Source: Candidatus Rhodoblastus alkanivorans
GTDB taxonomy: Bacteria > Pseudomonadota > Alphaproteobacteria > Rhizobiales > Beijerinckiaceae
DNA length: 64,000 bases
Assembly (NCBI RefSeq): GCF_022760755.1
Contig: NZ_JAIVFP010000001.1
Location: 2,584,001 to 2,648,000, forward strand
Direction: 5' to 3'
Shown: positions 29,959 through 40,197 of the stretch, piece by piece
How positions within the stretch are numbered: the stretch's first letter is position 1
Layout: every line of letters begins with the position of its first letter
Made by a program: the position numbers and the translations under genes
The notes under the pieces: generated by a model
The model's input: the letters and a program-made list of their open reading frames with translations, nothing else
What the model was told of the DNA's origin: nothing
The model's database searches: none

Positions 29959-32900
29959 CTAGGCTGGCGCGCCCTCCCCTTCGGCGAGAGGCTCTTGCAT
30001 CTTTTCCGGCGCAAGCGCCATGAACGCCGCCGGAACCACGAACAAAGTGAAGAAGGTCCCGATCAGCAGGCCGCTGCCGATCACGAGGCCGATGTTGAAG
30101 CGGGAGACGGCGCCGGCGCCGGTCGCGATGATCAGCGGGACGACGCCGAGCACCATGGCCGCGGTCGTCATCAGGATCGGGCGCAGGCGGACGGAAGCCG
30201 CATCCTCGATGGCCTCGCGTTTCGAGCGGCCCTCCTCCTGCAGGTCGTTAGCGAATTTCACGATCAGGATGGCGTGTTTGCTGACGAGCCCCATCAGGGT
30301 GACGAGACCGACCTCGGTATAGATGTTGAGCGAGGCGCCGCCGACGCCGATGGCGATGAAGACCAGCGCGCCGGCCAGCGACATCGGCACCGAGACCAGA
30401 ATGATGAAGGGATCGCGGAAACTTTCGAACAGGGCCGCGAGCGACAGGAAAATGATCAGCAAAGCGAAGGAGAAGGTGAGCAGGAACCCGCCGGATTCCT
30501 GGACGAATTGCCGCGACATGCCGGCATAATCGACGGAATAGCCCTGGGGCAGGGTCCGCGCGGCGAGATCGTCCAGAAATTTCAGCGCGTCGCCCTGGGT
30601 GACGCCGGGCGCCGCGACGCCTTGGATCGTCGCGCTGTTGAGCTCCTGAAAATGGTCCAGGGATTCGGGAACGGTCCTGGTGACGATATGGGCTATGGCC
30701 GACAGAGGAACGGGAACGCCTTTGATGTTGGCGATATAATAGTTGAGCAATTGATCGACGTTCTGGCGGAAGCGCTGCTGAACCTGCGGGATCACCTCAT
30801 AGGAGCGCCGGTCGAGGGAAAAATAATTGACATAGCCGCCGCCGAGCAACGCGGCCAGGCTGTTGCCGATATCGCTCATTTTCAGGCCCAGCTCCGCGGC
30901 CTTGTCGCGGTTGATCTCGATCACGGCCTGCGGGTTGTCGATCCTGAGCGTGGAATCGAGAAAGATGAAATTGCCGCTGTTCAGCGCGCGATGCAGGAAT
31001 TTTTCCGCCACCTCATTCAGGTGGTCGAACGATTGCGTCGAGGTGAGGACGAACTGCACCGGCAAGCCCTGGCTGCCGGGCAGCGACGGAAGCTGGAAGG
31101 CGGCGATGCGCGCGCCGGCGACGCCGTCGAGCTTCTTCTGCAGGATGGGCTGCAACTGGTTGCTGGTGCGGCTGCGCTGGTCCCAGGGCTTCAGCACCAT
31201 GCCGGAAATGGACTGGCCCGGCGCGTCGATCTGGAAGACATGGGCGGTCTCGGGAAAGCCCTTCATCATGTGAAAGACCTGACGCGAATAGAGCAGCCTC
31301 TGATCCAGGGTGGCGTCGGGCGCGAGCGTCGATGAGGCGAGGACCACGCCCTGGTCCTCCTGCGGGGCCAGTTCGCTCTTGGAGCTGTTATAGAGAAAAT
31401 AGATGCCGCCAAGGACCAGCGCCGCAAAGACGAGCGTTACCGGCAAAGTGTTCAGGCTGCCGTGGAGCGCGCCCCGGTAGCGCCGGCGCACGGCGTCGAA
31501 GGCGCGGTCTACCAGCTCGGTGAAACGGCGCCCGCGCGCTCCGGCCTCGTCATGCGGCCGCAGCAGGCGCGAACACAGCATCGGCGACAGGGTCAGGGCG
31601 ACGATCGCCGAAATCGTCACCGCGCCGGCGAGGGTGAAGGCGAATTCCGTGAACAAGGCGCCGGTCAGGCCGCCCTGGAAGGCGATCGGCACATAGACCG
31701 AGATGAGCACGGCCGTCATGGCGATGATGGGCGCGCCCAGCTCGCGTCCGGCCAGGATCGCGGCCTGGAGCGGGCGCTGACCTTCTTCGAGATGGCGATT
31801 GACGTTCTCGACCACGATGATCGCGTCATCGACCACCAGGCCGATCGCCAGAACCAGCGCGAGCAGAGTCAGCAGGTTGATGGAAAATCCCAGCGCCAGC
31901 ATCATGGCGAAGGCGCCGATCAGGGACAGCGGTATCGCGATGCTGGCGATGAACATCGGCCGCAAGGCTCCCAGAAACAGGAGCACGACCAGATTCACGA
32001 TGACGAGCGCCTCAACCAGTGTGCGGATGACGTCATAGATCGCGCTGTGCACGAATTCGGAGGAATCATAGACGATAGCGCCATGCAATCCGCGCGGAAA
32101 TTGCGCGACGAGCGCGGGAAAGACCTTGTGCACGCTCGCGAGCACGTCCAGCAGATTGGCGTTCGGCGCCAGCTGGATGCCGATATAGACCGCCCGCTTG
32201 CCGTCGAACGCCACCTGCGCATCGTAACTGTCGGCGCCGAGAACGACATGGGCGACGTCCTTCAGGCGAACGATGGCGCCGCCGGCCTGTTTGATTATGA
32301 GATTGGCGAATTCCTTCCGCGTATGCAGGCCGGTGGAAGCGGAAAGGCTGACCTGAACCATCTGCCCCTTGGTCGTGCCGACGCCGGAAATATAATCGTT
32401 CTCGGCCAAGGCGGCGCTGACGTCGGCGGCGGTGAGATCATAGGCGGCGAGCTTGGCGGGATCGAGCCAGGCGCGCAGCGCGAATTGCTGGCCGCCCAGG
32501 ATTTCCGCCGTCTGCACCCCCTTCACCGCCTGGAGTCTCGGCTGGACCACGCGGGCCAGATAATCGGTGATCTGGTTGCGCGCCAGAACGTCGCTGTTGA
32601 AGCCGAGATACATGGCGTCGATCGTCTGGCCGATCTTCACCGTCAGCACCGGCCGCTGCGACTGAGCCGGCAATTGATTGAGGACCGAACTGACCTTGGT
32701 GTTGATCTCGGTGAGCGCCTTGTCGGGATCGTAGTTGAGGCGCAGATAGACGGTGATGACGCTGAGCCCGACCGTGCTGCTCGAACTCATGTAATCGATG
32801 CCATTGGCCTGGGCGATCGCATTTTCGAGCGGAGTCGTGATGAAGCCGGCGACGACGTCCGGATCGGCGCCGTAATAGGTCGTCGTGACGGTGACCACGG

Positions 32901-33027
32901 CGTTTTCCGTGCGCGGATATTGCAGAACCGGCAGCAAACCCACCGAGCGCAGCCCGAGCGCGAGAATCATCAGATTGATGACGATCGCGAGGACGGGCTT
33001 GCGGATGAAGAGGTCGGTAAAGTTCAT
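29959..33027 (-). CDS. RND efflux permease (AcrB/MexF-like, HAE1 family)
   Basis: 1,022 residues, full length. N-terminal MNFTDLFIRKPVLAIVINL, porter region with VTTTYYGADPDVVAGFITTP, and TM4 with GLVVDDAIIVVENVNRHLEEG, whose paired Asp carries the protons. TM10-12 are in the C-terminal half (GLVSKHAILIVKFAND). Inner-membrane pump of a tripartite multidrug system. Its start lies 7 nt after the stop of the adaptor gene. No outer-membrane factor or local regulator is visible. Confidence 0.95.
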   Translation of the reverse strand: MNFTDLFIRKPVLAIVINLMILALGLRSVGLLPVLQYPRTENAVVTVTTTYYGADPDVVAGFITTPLENAIAQANGIDYMSSSSTVGLSVITVYLRLNYDPDKALTEINTKVSSVLNQLPAQSQRPVLTVKIGQTIDAMYLGFNSDVLARNQITDYLARVVQPRLQAVKGVQTAEILGGQQFALRAWLDPAKLAAYDLTAADVSAALAENDYISGVGTTKGQMVQVSLSASTGLHTRKEFANLIIKQAGGAIVRLKDVAHVVLGADSYDAQVAFDGKRAVYIGIQLAPNANLLDVLASVHKVFPALVAQFPRGLHGAIVYDSSEFVHSAIYDVIRTLVEALVIVNLVVLLFLGALRPMFIASIAIPLSLIGAFAMMLALGFSINLLTLLALVLAIGLVVDDAIIVVENVNRHLEEGQRPLQAAILAGRELGAPIIAMTAVLISVYVPIAFQGGLTGALFTEFAFTLAGAVTISAIVALTLSPMLCSRLLRPHDEAGARGRRFTELVDRAFDAVRRRYRGALHGSLNTLPVTLVFAALVLGGIYFLYNSSKSELAPQEDQGVVLASSTLAPDATLDQRLLYSRQVFHMMKGFPETAHVFQIDAPGQSISGMVLKPWDQRSRTSNQLQPILQKKLDGVAGARIAAFQLPSLPGSQGLPVQFVLTSTQSFDHLNEVAEKFLHRALNSGNFIFLDSTLRIDNPQAVIEINRDKAAELGLKMSDIGNSLAALLGGGYVNYFSLDRRSYEVIPQVQQRFRQNVDQLLNYYIANIKGVPVPLSAIAHIVTRTVPESLDHFQELNSATIQGVAAPGVTQGDALKFLDDLAARTLPQGYSVDYAGMSRQFVQESGGFLLTFSFALLIIFLSLAALFESFRDPFIILVSVPMSLAGALVFIAIGVGGASLNIYTEVGLVTLMGLVSKHAILIVKFANDLQEEGRSKREAIEDAASVRLRPILMTTAAMVLGVVPLIIATGAGAVSRFNIGLVIGSGLLIGTFFTLFVVPAAFMALAPEKMQEPLAEGEGAPA

Positions 33028-33034
33028 GTCCGGC

Positions 33035-34144
33035 CTAATCCTCGGACAATTTGGGATGGGCGTCGCTGGGCGGCTGAATCTGATTGTCGATCTTCACCTT
33101 CGACCCGTTGCGGAGCTTGAACTGCCCCGCCGTCACCACGACGTCGCCCGGCTTGACGCCCTGGATCACGGCGACCTGATCGCCCCGGGTAGGGCCGGTC
33201 TTGACGAAGGTCTGATGGGCGATGAGCTCGTCGCCCCGCCGCTCCACGAGATAGACGATGTCGCCGTATGAATTATAGGCGATCGCCGTTTCCGGCAGCG
33301 TGACGTAACGCTTCGGCGACCCGACCACGATCTCCACATTGACGAACATGCCTGAGCGCAGCTTCTCGTCGGCATTGGCCAGCACGGCGCGCGTCTCGAC
33401 GGTGCGGGTGGCCTTTTCGATCCGCGAACTGATGGAGGAAATCCTGCCGGCGAAATTTTCGCCGGGGAAGGCGTCCACCGTCACATTCACCTCCTGGCCG
33501 ACGGCAATGCTCGCGAGCGCCTGCTGGGGCACATGGAAATCGACATAGATCGGCTTGATCTGCTGCAGCGTCACGATCGGCGCGCCCGCGGCGATATATT
33601 GGCCGAGATCGACCTGACGTATGCCGAGCCGCCCGGAGAACGGCGCGCGGACCTTTTTGTATTCGATCTGGGCCTGCTGCTCCGCGACCTGAGCCTGATC
33701 GCTCTGAAGCGTCGCCAGATCCGTATCGACTGCTTGCCGGCTGACCGCCATGGAGTTCAGCTTGCTGTCGCGGTCATAATTGAGCTGGGCCAGGTGGGCC
33801 GCCGCCTTCAAGGCGTCGAGATGGGCGAAGTCCGCCGTGGAGACGAGCTCCAGGAGGAGATCGCCCGCCTTGACGTCCGTTCCCGACTTGAAATGGATCG
33901 CGGACACGATGCCGGCGACCTGCGCGCTCACATCCGCACCATTGACTGCCCGCGCGCTGCCGACCGCGCGCAGCCGGGTCTGCCAGTCCTCGGCTTGAGC
34001 CGTCGTCGTGGATACGGTTTGCGCCGGATTTTTCATCGCCGCGATCGCCCCGGCGATCATGCGACGCTTGAACGAAAGAAAGCCGAAAATCAATCCGAAC
34101 ACGACCGCGACGGCCGCAAGCATAATAACCATGCGTTTGATCAT
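33035..34144 (-). CDS. RND efflux membrane fusion protein
   Basis: 369 residues from the ATG at 34144; an in-frame ATG at 34186 would put 14 hydrophilic residues before the membrane anchor [20 protein letters not shown], so the shorter form is preferred. Lipoyl half-motifs ([40 protein letters not shown]), alpha-hairpin, beta-barrel ([17 protein letters not shown]) and a C-terminal domain are in order. Partner of the permease at 29959. It is divergent from the dehydrogenase at 34345. Confidence 0.93.
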   Translation of the reverse strand: MIKRMVIMLAAVAVVFGLIFGFLSFKRRMIAGAIAAMKNPAQTVSTTTAQAEDWQTRLRAVGSARAVNGADVSAQVAGIVSAIHFKSGTDVKAGDLLLELVSTADFAHLDALKAAAHLAQLNYDRDSKLNSMAVSRQAVDTDLATLQSDQAQVAEQQAQIEYKKVRAPFSGRLGIRQVDLGQYIAAGAPIVTLQQIKPIYVDFHVPQQALASIAVGQEVNVTVDAFPGENFAGRISSISSRIEKATRTVETRAVLANADEKLRSGMFVNVEIVVGSPKRYVTLPETAIAYNSYGDIVYLVERRGDELIAHQTFVKTGPTRGDQVAVIQGVKPGDVVVTAGQFKLRNGSKVKIDNQIQPPSDAHPKLSED

Positions 34145-34344
34145 GCGCCCGCCATGATTGTCGTCAGCCGCCTCCGGCCGGAGCATCCCGGCGCCGCGCC
34201 GGCACCGGAACCGAATCGTTCCGTCAAAGGTCTAAGCGTCGTCGCGGAAAAATGTTCCTTCACATCTCGGCGTCGCGCGCCGGAAAGCCTATGTTCGGCA
34301 CGTCGCCGCTTGAGGGCGCAAGGCGCAACGGGAAGGAAACGAAC

Positions 34345-35643
34345 GTGACCGACGATCGCGCATCGGCTTTTCGCAGCGGCATATCCTACGTCCATCCCGA
34401 ACCTGCCGGCCCCTGGGGAACCTTCCTCGAACAGATCGAACGCGTGACCCCTCATCTGGGGGCGCTTGCGAAAATGGCGGAAACCCTGCGCCGCCCGAAA
34501 CGAACGCTGATCGTCGATGTTCCCATTGAAATGGACGACGGCTCGATCGGCCATTTCGAAGGCTTCCGCATCCAGCACAATCTGGCGCGAGGCCCGGGAA
34601 AGGGCGGCGTGCGCTTTCATCCGGGCGTCACGCTCGAAGAAGTCATGGCGCTCGCGGGCTGGATGACGATCAAGAACGCCGCGGTCAATCTGCCTTTCGG
34701 CGGCGCCAAGGGCGGCGTCCGGCTCGACCCCAAAAAGCTGTCGCGGAAGGAAATCGAGCACGTCACGCGGCGCTATACCAGCGAAATCGGCGGGATCATC
34801 GGGCCGCAGCAGGATATTCCGGCGCCGGACGTCAATACCGACGCCCAGATCATGGCGTGGATGATGGACACCTACGCCATGAACACCGGGCTGGCGAGCA
34901 CGGGCGTCGTCACCGGAAAGCCGATCAATCTCGGCGGCTCCCTCGGCCGGGCCCCGGCGACCGGACGCGGCGTGTTCGTGATCGGTCGCGACGCCATAAG
35001 ACGCCTGAACATGGCGATGGAAGGCGCGCGCATCGCCATCCAGGGTTTCGGCAATGTCGGCGCGACCACCGCCGAGCTTTTCGCCGAGGCCCGAGCGAAG
35101 ATCGTCGCGGTTCAGGATTCGCGCGGCGCCGTCGCCAATCCGTCCGGCCTGCCCGTAGCCGAGCTTGTCGCGCACGCCCGGAAAAACAGCGGAGTGGCGC
35201 ATTTCCCCCATGGCGAAACCATCGACCGCGAGGCGTTCTGGGACATACCCTGCGACGTCCTCATTCCGGCGGCGCTGGAGGGCCAGCTGACCGCTGCGCG
35301 CGCCAACCGGATCAAGGCCCGGCTCGTGCTCGAAGGCGCCAACGGCCCGACCGTGCCCGAGGCGGACGACATTCTGGCCTCGCGCGGCGTCACCGTGGTG
35401 CCCGACGTCATCTGCAACGCCGGCGGCGTAACCGTCAGCTATTTCGAATGGGTTCAGGATTTCGCCAGCTATTTCTGGACGGAAGATGAAATCAACGACC
35501 GGCTCGCCAAAATCCTGCGCGGCGCGCTGCGCCATATCTGGGAGACCGCTGAGCGGCGGGGTGTCTCCCTGCGCACGGCGGCTTTCATCGTCGCTTGCGA
35601 ACGCGTGCTGACCGCCCATATGGAGCGAGGCCTTTATCCCTGA
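34345..35643 (+). CDS. Glu/Leu/Phe/Val dehydrogenase (glutamate dehydrogenase-like)
   Basis: 432 residues from the GTG at 34345, picked because GGAAGG lies 8 nt upstream; earlier ATGs extend into non-conserved sequence. The substrate region [40 protein letters not shown] with the active-site Lys, and the Rossmann motif [15 protein letters not shown] are all present. It reversibly deaminates an amino acid, probably glutamate, with NAD(P). It stands alone, divergent from the RND adaptor. Confidence 0.93.
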   Translation: MTDDRASAFRSGISYVHPEPAGPWGTFLEQIERVTPHLGALAKMAETLRRPKRTLIVDVPIEMDDGSIGHFEGFRIQHNLARGPGKGGVRFHPGVTLEEVMALAGWMTIKNAAVNLPFGGAKGGVRLDPKKLSRKEIEHVTRRYTSEIGGIIGPQQDIPAPDVNTDAQIMAWMMDTYAMNTGLASTGVVTGKPINLGGSLGRAPATGRGVFVIGRDAIRRLNMAMEGARIAIQGFGNVGATTAELFAEARAKIVAVQDSRGAVANPSGLPVAELVAHARKNSGVAHFPHGETIDREAFWDIPCDVLIPAALEGQLTAARANRIKARLVLEGANGPTVPEADDILASRGVTVVPDVICNAGGVTVSYFEWVQDFASYFWTEDEINDRLAKILRGALRHIWETAERRGVSLRTAAFIVACERVLTAHMERGLYP

Positions 35644-35763
35644 GGCCCTGCAAGGACACGACCTCTGCCGCCATGCGGCAGCGCAGCATCGATCCTGTTG
35701 CGGCGCTAGATGACACCTGATCACGGCATGGCTAGTGTCAGCCGCCCTTAACATGAGGCCGCC

Positions 35764-36084
35764 ATGACGCTGTTCTCGTTCGAGGTCGTTCGCGCCGGAA
35801 GGCCGCCGTTGCTTGTCCGGACGAGGGATCTTGACGATCTCGCCGCCGCCTGGCGAGAGGTCGAAATAGTCGCCCTGATGATGAGAAATTATCCGGGCGC
35901 ATCGATTCGGGTCAAGAACGCAGAGGGCGGCATCGTCATTCTCGCCGGCCTGGCCACGGCGCTCGCGACAGCTGAGAGATGCCGCTTTCCGGCCGGCGGC
36001 CCGCAGCAGAACAGGCGCGCCATGACGATGAGCGCCTGGCGGCGGCCGGCTCTCGGCGAGAGGGCGCCGCAGCGCGAGAACTGA
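35764..36084 (+). CDS. Small DUF6894-like protein
   Basis: 106 residues. An N-terminal beta strand (LFSFEVVRAG), a DLDDLAAAWREVEIVALMM helix and a second strand block (GASIRVKNAEGGIVIL) resemble DUF6894, a small family common in Hyphomicrobiales. The last 30 residues are basic and low-complexity and may not be conserved. Function unknown. Confidence 0.5.
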   Translation: MTLFSFEVVRAGRPPLLVRTRDLDDLAAAWREVEIVALMMRNYPGASIRVKNAEGGIVILAGLATALATAERCRFPAGGPQQNRRAMTMSAWRRPALGERAPQREN

Positions 36085-36205
36085 CGAAAAGCGCCGTTGA
36101 TAAAAAGCGTCGCCGCCATTCCAGCTGTGGTTTTCATTGTTATTTTCGCCGCGGGACTGACGCTGGCGTCCTTTGCCGCGTCATCCGGGCCGTGACTTAA
36201 TGGCC

Positions 36206-36270
36206 GCGCGCCCGCGCGACGAAGGCGCGGCGCGGGAGGGATCGCCGGGACCTTCGTCGCGCGGGCGCGC
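36206..36270. repeat. Perfect 20-bp inverted repeat with 25-nt loop
   Basis: 36206-36225 and 36251-36270 are exact reverse complements, extremely GC-rich (core GCGCGACGAAGG). It sits between converging genes (35764 plus strand, 36325 minus strand). No T-run follows on either side, so it is either a Rho-type/bidirectional terminator hairpin or a REP-like element. Confidence 0.8.
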
Positions 36271-36324
36271 AATCAAAGCATCATCTTTTCCGTAAGGCGG
36301 CTTCGGATTTTCGGGCTGACGCCC

Positions 36325-36951
36325 TTAGCGCGTCGGCTGATAATTCACGTTCAGCAGTTCCGGACCGGCGCGATGGCCGCCCTGCCAGGGTTGCCCGTCG
36401 ATCCTCGGCGCGCTGTTCCGCGGCTGGACGAAAGCCGGGCCGTTGAAACGCACGCCCACGCCGCGGCAATCGCCCGACATATGGGTCACGACATGAGGCC
36501 GGGCGCCGGGGGCGTCCTGCACCATCTCCATGGAGCGCATGCAATAGCCGCCATTATCGCCCATGGTCGAGACATAGGAATATTGCATCGCGCCCGGCGG
36601 CAGATTGTCCAGGCCAACATTGATCATCCGGTCAGGAGCGACGATGGGCGCAGGCATGGCCATGTCGCTCATCAGCGCGTCCAGGCGGAGGATCATGTCG
36701 CGGTCCATCTGCGCGGAAATCCGGTCGAACGCCGCGAAGGCCGCGTCCGGCGGGGCATATCCGAACGCTACGGGTTCGGGCGCGAAGGCCACGCGCGGCG
36801 GGATATTGCCGGAATATTCGATCCGCGCGAGACCGCCGTCGGGCAGCGGAACCGTCATCACATGCATGGATTGCGCGAGCGCGAGCCCGGCGCCGCCGGC
36901 CAAAGCCAGCGCGACCGCGCCGGCGAGAACGAAATTTCTGGAAGTTCGCAT
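36325..36951 (-). CDS. Secreted protein of unknown function
   Basis: 208 residues from the ATG at 36951, which has GGGAGA just upstream; an ATG at 37020 would add residues ahead of the signal peptide. Signal peptide about 1-27 (NFVLAGAVALALAGGAGLALAQS). The mature part is rich in Met and Pro (MDRDMILRLDALMSDMAMPAP) with two Cys (GGYCMRSME; SGDCRGVGV) that could form a disulfide. The Met-rich stretches could bind copper, which is speculation. No family recognised. Confidence 0.75.
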   Translation of the reverse strand: MRTSRNFVLAGAVALALAGGAGLALAQSMHVMTVPLPDGGLARIEYSGNIPPRVAFAPEPVAFGYAPPDAAFAAFDRISAQMDRDMILRLDALMSDMAMPAPIVAPDRMINVGLDNLPPGAMQYSYVSTMGDNGGYCMRSMEMVQDAPGARPHVVTHMSGDCRGVGVRFNGPAFVQPRNSAPRIDGQPWQGGHRAGPELLNVNYQPTR

Positions 36952-37096
36952 GAAGGTCTCCCTGAAGGGCGAAGACGCGGACAAGGCTGAACCCGAAATT
37001 TGGCCGGATCGGGACCGCAAACTAAATTCTTCGTAAGGAAACAGGGTTTTGAGCCCAAGGCCGCCGACGCCGGCAAAAAAGCGGCGGCGCCCGTGT

Positions 37097-37130
37097 GGCC
37101 CCGCGCGCGAAAAAAAAAGCGCGCGGGGCC
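37097..37130. terminator. Hairpin with poly-A/T loop after the sulfatase gene
   Basis: A perfect 12-bp GC stem (37097-37108 with 37119-37130) enclosing a ten-base loop of G and nine As on the plus strand, nine Ts on the sulfatase strand. It lies 12 bp past the sulfatase stop. The T-run is inside the loop rather than after the stem, which is unusual for an intrinsic terminator. Confidence 0.55.
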
Positions 37131-37142
37131 GAGTTTCACGCG

Positions 37143-38747
37143 TCAGTCCGGCGCGCCGCCGGGCTGTTTCAGCTTGTCCATCACTTCATTCATGTTGAAG
37201 CTCGCCGCCTTCTGGCGCGGCGGGTAGTCTTTCAAGGTCAACAGGAACTTGCCGACGTAATCCTGCGCCGGCACGAGCAGGAAGGCGTGGTCGAGCAGCC
37301 AGTCGTAATAGGTGTTCGAGGTGATCGTCGCGCGCTCGTAGGGATCGGTCCGCAGATTGTAGATTTCCGGAACGCGCAGCGTCGTGAAAGGATTGGCCCA
37401 GACCTTGAGGGTGCCGGGCGCGTCCTGTTTCATGAACACCAGCTTCCAGTTGTCGTAGCGCAGGCCGACGAGCTGCTGGTCGTCGTTGACGTAGAAGAAC
37501 GACTCGCGCGGGTCCTTGTCCGTCTTCCCGGTCAGGTAGGGAACGAGATCATAGCCGTCGAGATGGACCTTGTAGGTCATATCGCCGACCTTCTTGTCAT
37601 TGCGCAGGTCTTCGGCGACTTCCGGTTCGCCCGCCATCGCCAGAATCGTCGGAAACATGTCGAGATGCGAGACGATGCCGTTCGACACCGTGTCCGGCTT
37701 GATGTGCCCCGGCCAGCGGAACATGGCGGGGACGCGATAGGCGCCTTCCCAGTTCGAGTTCTTCTCATTGCGGAACGGCGTCATCGCCGCATCCGGCCAC
37801 GAGTTCATATGCGGGCCGTTGTCGGTCGAATACATGACGAAGGTATTGTCGTCGAGGCCCAGATCGTCGAGCGCCTTCAGGATTTCGCCGACGTTCTTGT
37901 CGTGGTCGATCATCGTGTCGTGATAGGGGCTCTGCCAGCGCCCGGCCTGGCCGATGCTCTCCGGCTTGGTATGGGTGCGGAAATGCATGTGGGTGAAGTT
38001 CACCCAGACGAAGAACGGCTTGCCGGCCTCATGCTCCCGCTTGATGAAATCGACCGCGCGATTGGCGATGTCGTCGTCGATGGTCACCATCCGCGCCTTG
38101 GTGAGCGGGCCGGTGTCCTTGCAGACCTGCTTGCCGACCGGGCCAAAACGCGGATCGACCGTCGGGTCGTCCTTATCCGACGCCTTGCAGTCGAGCACGC
38201 CGCGCGGCCCGTATTTGGCGCGGAAAGCGGGATTTTTCGGATAATCCGGCAGCTCCGGTTCTTCCTCGGCGTTCAGATGGTAGAGATTGCCGTAAAATTC
38301 GTCGAAGCCATGGACCGTCGGCAGGAACTCGTTGCGGTCGCCGAGATGGTTTTTGCCGAACTGCCCGGTGGCGTAGCCGAGCGGCTTCAGCAGCTCCGCG
38401 ATCGTCGGGTCTTCCTTTTGCAGGCCGAGCGTGGCGCCCGGCAGGCCGACCTTGGTGAGGCCGGTGCGCAGGCCGGACTGGCCGGTGAGGAAGGACGCGC
38501 GGCCGGCCGTGCAGCTCTGTTCGCCGTAATAATCGGTGAACATCACGCCTTCCTTAGCGATGCGGTCGATATTCGGCGTATGGAAGCCCATCACGCCGTG
38601 GGAATAAGCGCTGATGTCCGATTGGCCGATGTCGTCGCCCCATATGATGACGAAGTTGGGCTGCTTTGTCGCATTCTCGGCCGCCGCCGGCGAAACGCAT
38701 ACCGCCGCGCCAATCGCCGCGCCCAACGTGGCTGTCTTCCAACTCAT
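37143..38747 (-). CDS. Arylsulfatase (type I sulfatase, periplasmic)
   Basis: 534 residues from the ATG at 38747, with GGAGG about 7 nt upstream. Signal peptide about 1-23 (ending SPAAA). The metal-binding GDDIGQSD and the sulfatase signature CTAGRASFLTG have Cys79 in a CxAxR context, the site converted to formylglycine. Further metal/substrate positions YSTDNGPH and HMHFRTHT are present. It hydrolyses sulfate esters for sulfur scavenging. No formylglycine-generating enzyme or sulfate transporter lies in the window. Confidence 0.93.
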   Translation of the reverse strand: MSWKTATLGAAIGAAVCVSPAAAENATKQPNFVIIWGDDIGQSDISAYSHGVMGFHTPNIDRIAKEGVMFTDYYGEQSCTAGRASFLTGQSGLRTGLTKVGLPGATLGLQKEDPTIAELLKPLGYATGQFGKNHLGDRNEFLPTVHGFDEFYGNLYHLNAEEEPELPDYPKNPAFRAKYGPRGVLDCKASDKDDPTVDPRFGPVGKQVCKDTGPLTKARMVTIDDDIANRAVDFIKREHEAGKPFFVWVNFTHMHFRTHTKPESIGQAGRWQSPYHDTMIDHDKNVGEILKALDDLGLDDNTFVMYSTDNGPHMNSWPDAAMTPFRNEKNSNWEGAYRVPAMFRWPGHIKPDTVSNGIVSHLDMFPTILAMAGEPEVAEDLRNDKKVGDMTYKVHLDGYDLVPYLTGKTDKDPRESFFYVNDDQQLVGLRYDNWKLVFMKQDAPGTLKVWANPFTTLRVPEIYNLRTDPYERATITSNTYYDWLLDHAFLLVPAQDYVGKFLLTLKDYPPRQKAASFNMNEVMDKLKQPGGAPD

Positions 38748-39243
38748 CTTTCCGCCTCCCCAGGCCAAACACTTTAGGAGCTGGTTAGCTCATTATGTAA
38801 CGGTGTTAAGCTTACCCACGAGAATAACTTCGTCATATCCGTAATGTCCGAAGGTAATTTTTGACAAAATGGCTCAACCACAGGCGAATTGATACGAGAT
38901 TGACGAAGGCTTGAACGTAACGCTCACCGCGATTGCTTAGCGCCGATCGCGTGGTCTTTTCACAGCCCGCGCCCGGCGGCATAACGGTCATTGGCGGCAA
39001 GACAGCGCATGAGGGCTGGATTGCGCGCCTGATCTATTTTCGGTGGCGCCTGCCGTGGCTGCGTCTCAACTATGGCTTCATCACCCGTCGCGGCGGGAGC
39101 TTGTCTCCGGCGGCGCGCGCCTTCATAGAGATCGAGCGCGGGCTCGAAATCGATGAGGCCGATGTCCCGGACCGAACCCGGCCGCGCTGTCCGCACGTCC
39201 CCGCGCAGATCGCCAGAACGTCGAAGCAGCCAGAACGCGATGC
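38748..39243 (+). other. Gene-poor stretch with a possible LysR relic
   Basis: Between the sulfatase and the dehydrogenase no intact gene is supported. 39064-39147 translated on the plus strand reads LNYGFITRRGGSLSPAARAF and on, the typical end of a LysR-type effector domain, in a frame open from 38933. There is no helix-turn-helix or upstream domain. 38790-38930 is AT-richer and may hold the sulfatase promoter. Confidence 0.35.
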
Positions 39244-40116
39244 TCAAACGCCGCTGTTTTCGTCCACGACCTTGGCGATGGCCGACCAATCGACTTCCTC
39301 GCCGTGACGCGCGATGGCCGTCACGAGCTGGCTGCGCAGGACGGCGAGGACGGGCATGGAGGCCTTCGCGTTCAAGGCGGCGGCGTCGACGAGGTTCATG
39401 TCCTTGAGGCCGAGCGGCGCCGCGAAACCCGCCGGCTTGAATTGCTCGTGGACCAAAATCTCGCCATAGGTCTTGAAAACAGGGGCGCTGAACAAAGTGC
39501 TGGTCAGGACTTCGAGCAGGCTCGCCTTGTCCACCCCGTTCTTGGCGGCGAGAGTCATGGCCTCCGCCAGTGATTCGATGGCGGCCATGATCATGTAATT
39601 GCCGCACAACTTGATCACATTCGCCGCCTTGGGATCTTCGCCCACGGTGAATGTGCGCTGGCCGACCGCCGCGAACAGCGGGGCGCAGACGGCGAGCGCC
39701 TCGGCGGCGCCGGCGGCGACCACGAAGAGTTTGCCGGCCTCGGCGGCGTTGGGCCGGCCGAATACGGGCGCCGAGACAAAGCCGCCGCCGGCTCCGGCAT
39801 GCGCCATGGTCAGGCGCTCGGCGAGCCCAATGCCGATGGTGCTCATCGAGACATGGATCGGCCGCGCCGGAGAAGCGAGGACGCCGTCCTCGCCGAAGAC
39901 GACGCGCTCGACCGCCGCGTCATGCGCCAGCATGGTGACGACAACCTTGCCGCCCGCGGCCTCGGCTGGCGTTTCCGCTTTTCGCGCGCCCGCCTCTACC
40001 AGTGCCTTGGTTTTTTCGGGACTGCGGTTCCAGACGGCGACGCTATGCCCCGCCTTCACCAGATTATGGGCGATGGCGCTTCCCATTTGCCCCAGTCCAA
40101 TGAACCCGATGTCCAT
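39244..40116 (-). CDS. NAD(P)-dependent beta-hydroxyacid dehydrogenase family protein
   Basis: 290 residues. Rossmann start IGFIGLGQMGSAIAHNLVKAGH, the family motif VSAPVFGRPNAAEAGKL, and the catalytic Lys/Asn segment NVIKLCGNYMI are in place. The family includes 3-hydroxyisobutyrate, tartronate-semialdehyde and glyoxylate/succinic semialdehyde reductases; the sequence alone does not choose between them. It sits 80 bp from folD, probably in one transcript. Confidence 0.9.
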   Translation of the reverse strand: MDIGFIGLGQMGSAIAHNLVKAGHSVAVWNRSPEKTKALVEAGARKAETPAEAAGGKVVVTMLAHDAAVERVVFGEDGVLASPARPIHVSMSTIGIGLAERLTMAHAGAGGGFVSAPVFGRPNAAEAGKLFVVAAGAAEALAVCAPLFAAVGQRTFTVGEDPKAANVIKLCGNYMIMAAIESLAEAMTLAAKNGVDKASLLEVLTSTLFSAPVFKTYGEILVHEQFKPAGFAAPLGLKDMNLVDAAALNAKASMPVLAVLRSQLVTAIARHGEEVDWSAIAKVVDENSGV

Positions 40117-40197
40117 GCGTCAGCCTCCGGCTTACTCTTTGAATCGCGGCGCAATATGAATCGAACCGGCGGGAGCCCGCAACGAGAAGGGGCGGCG

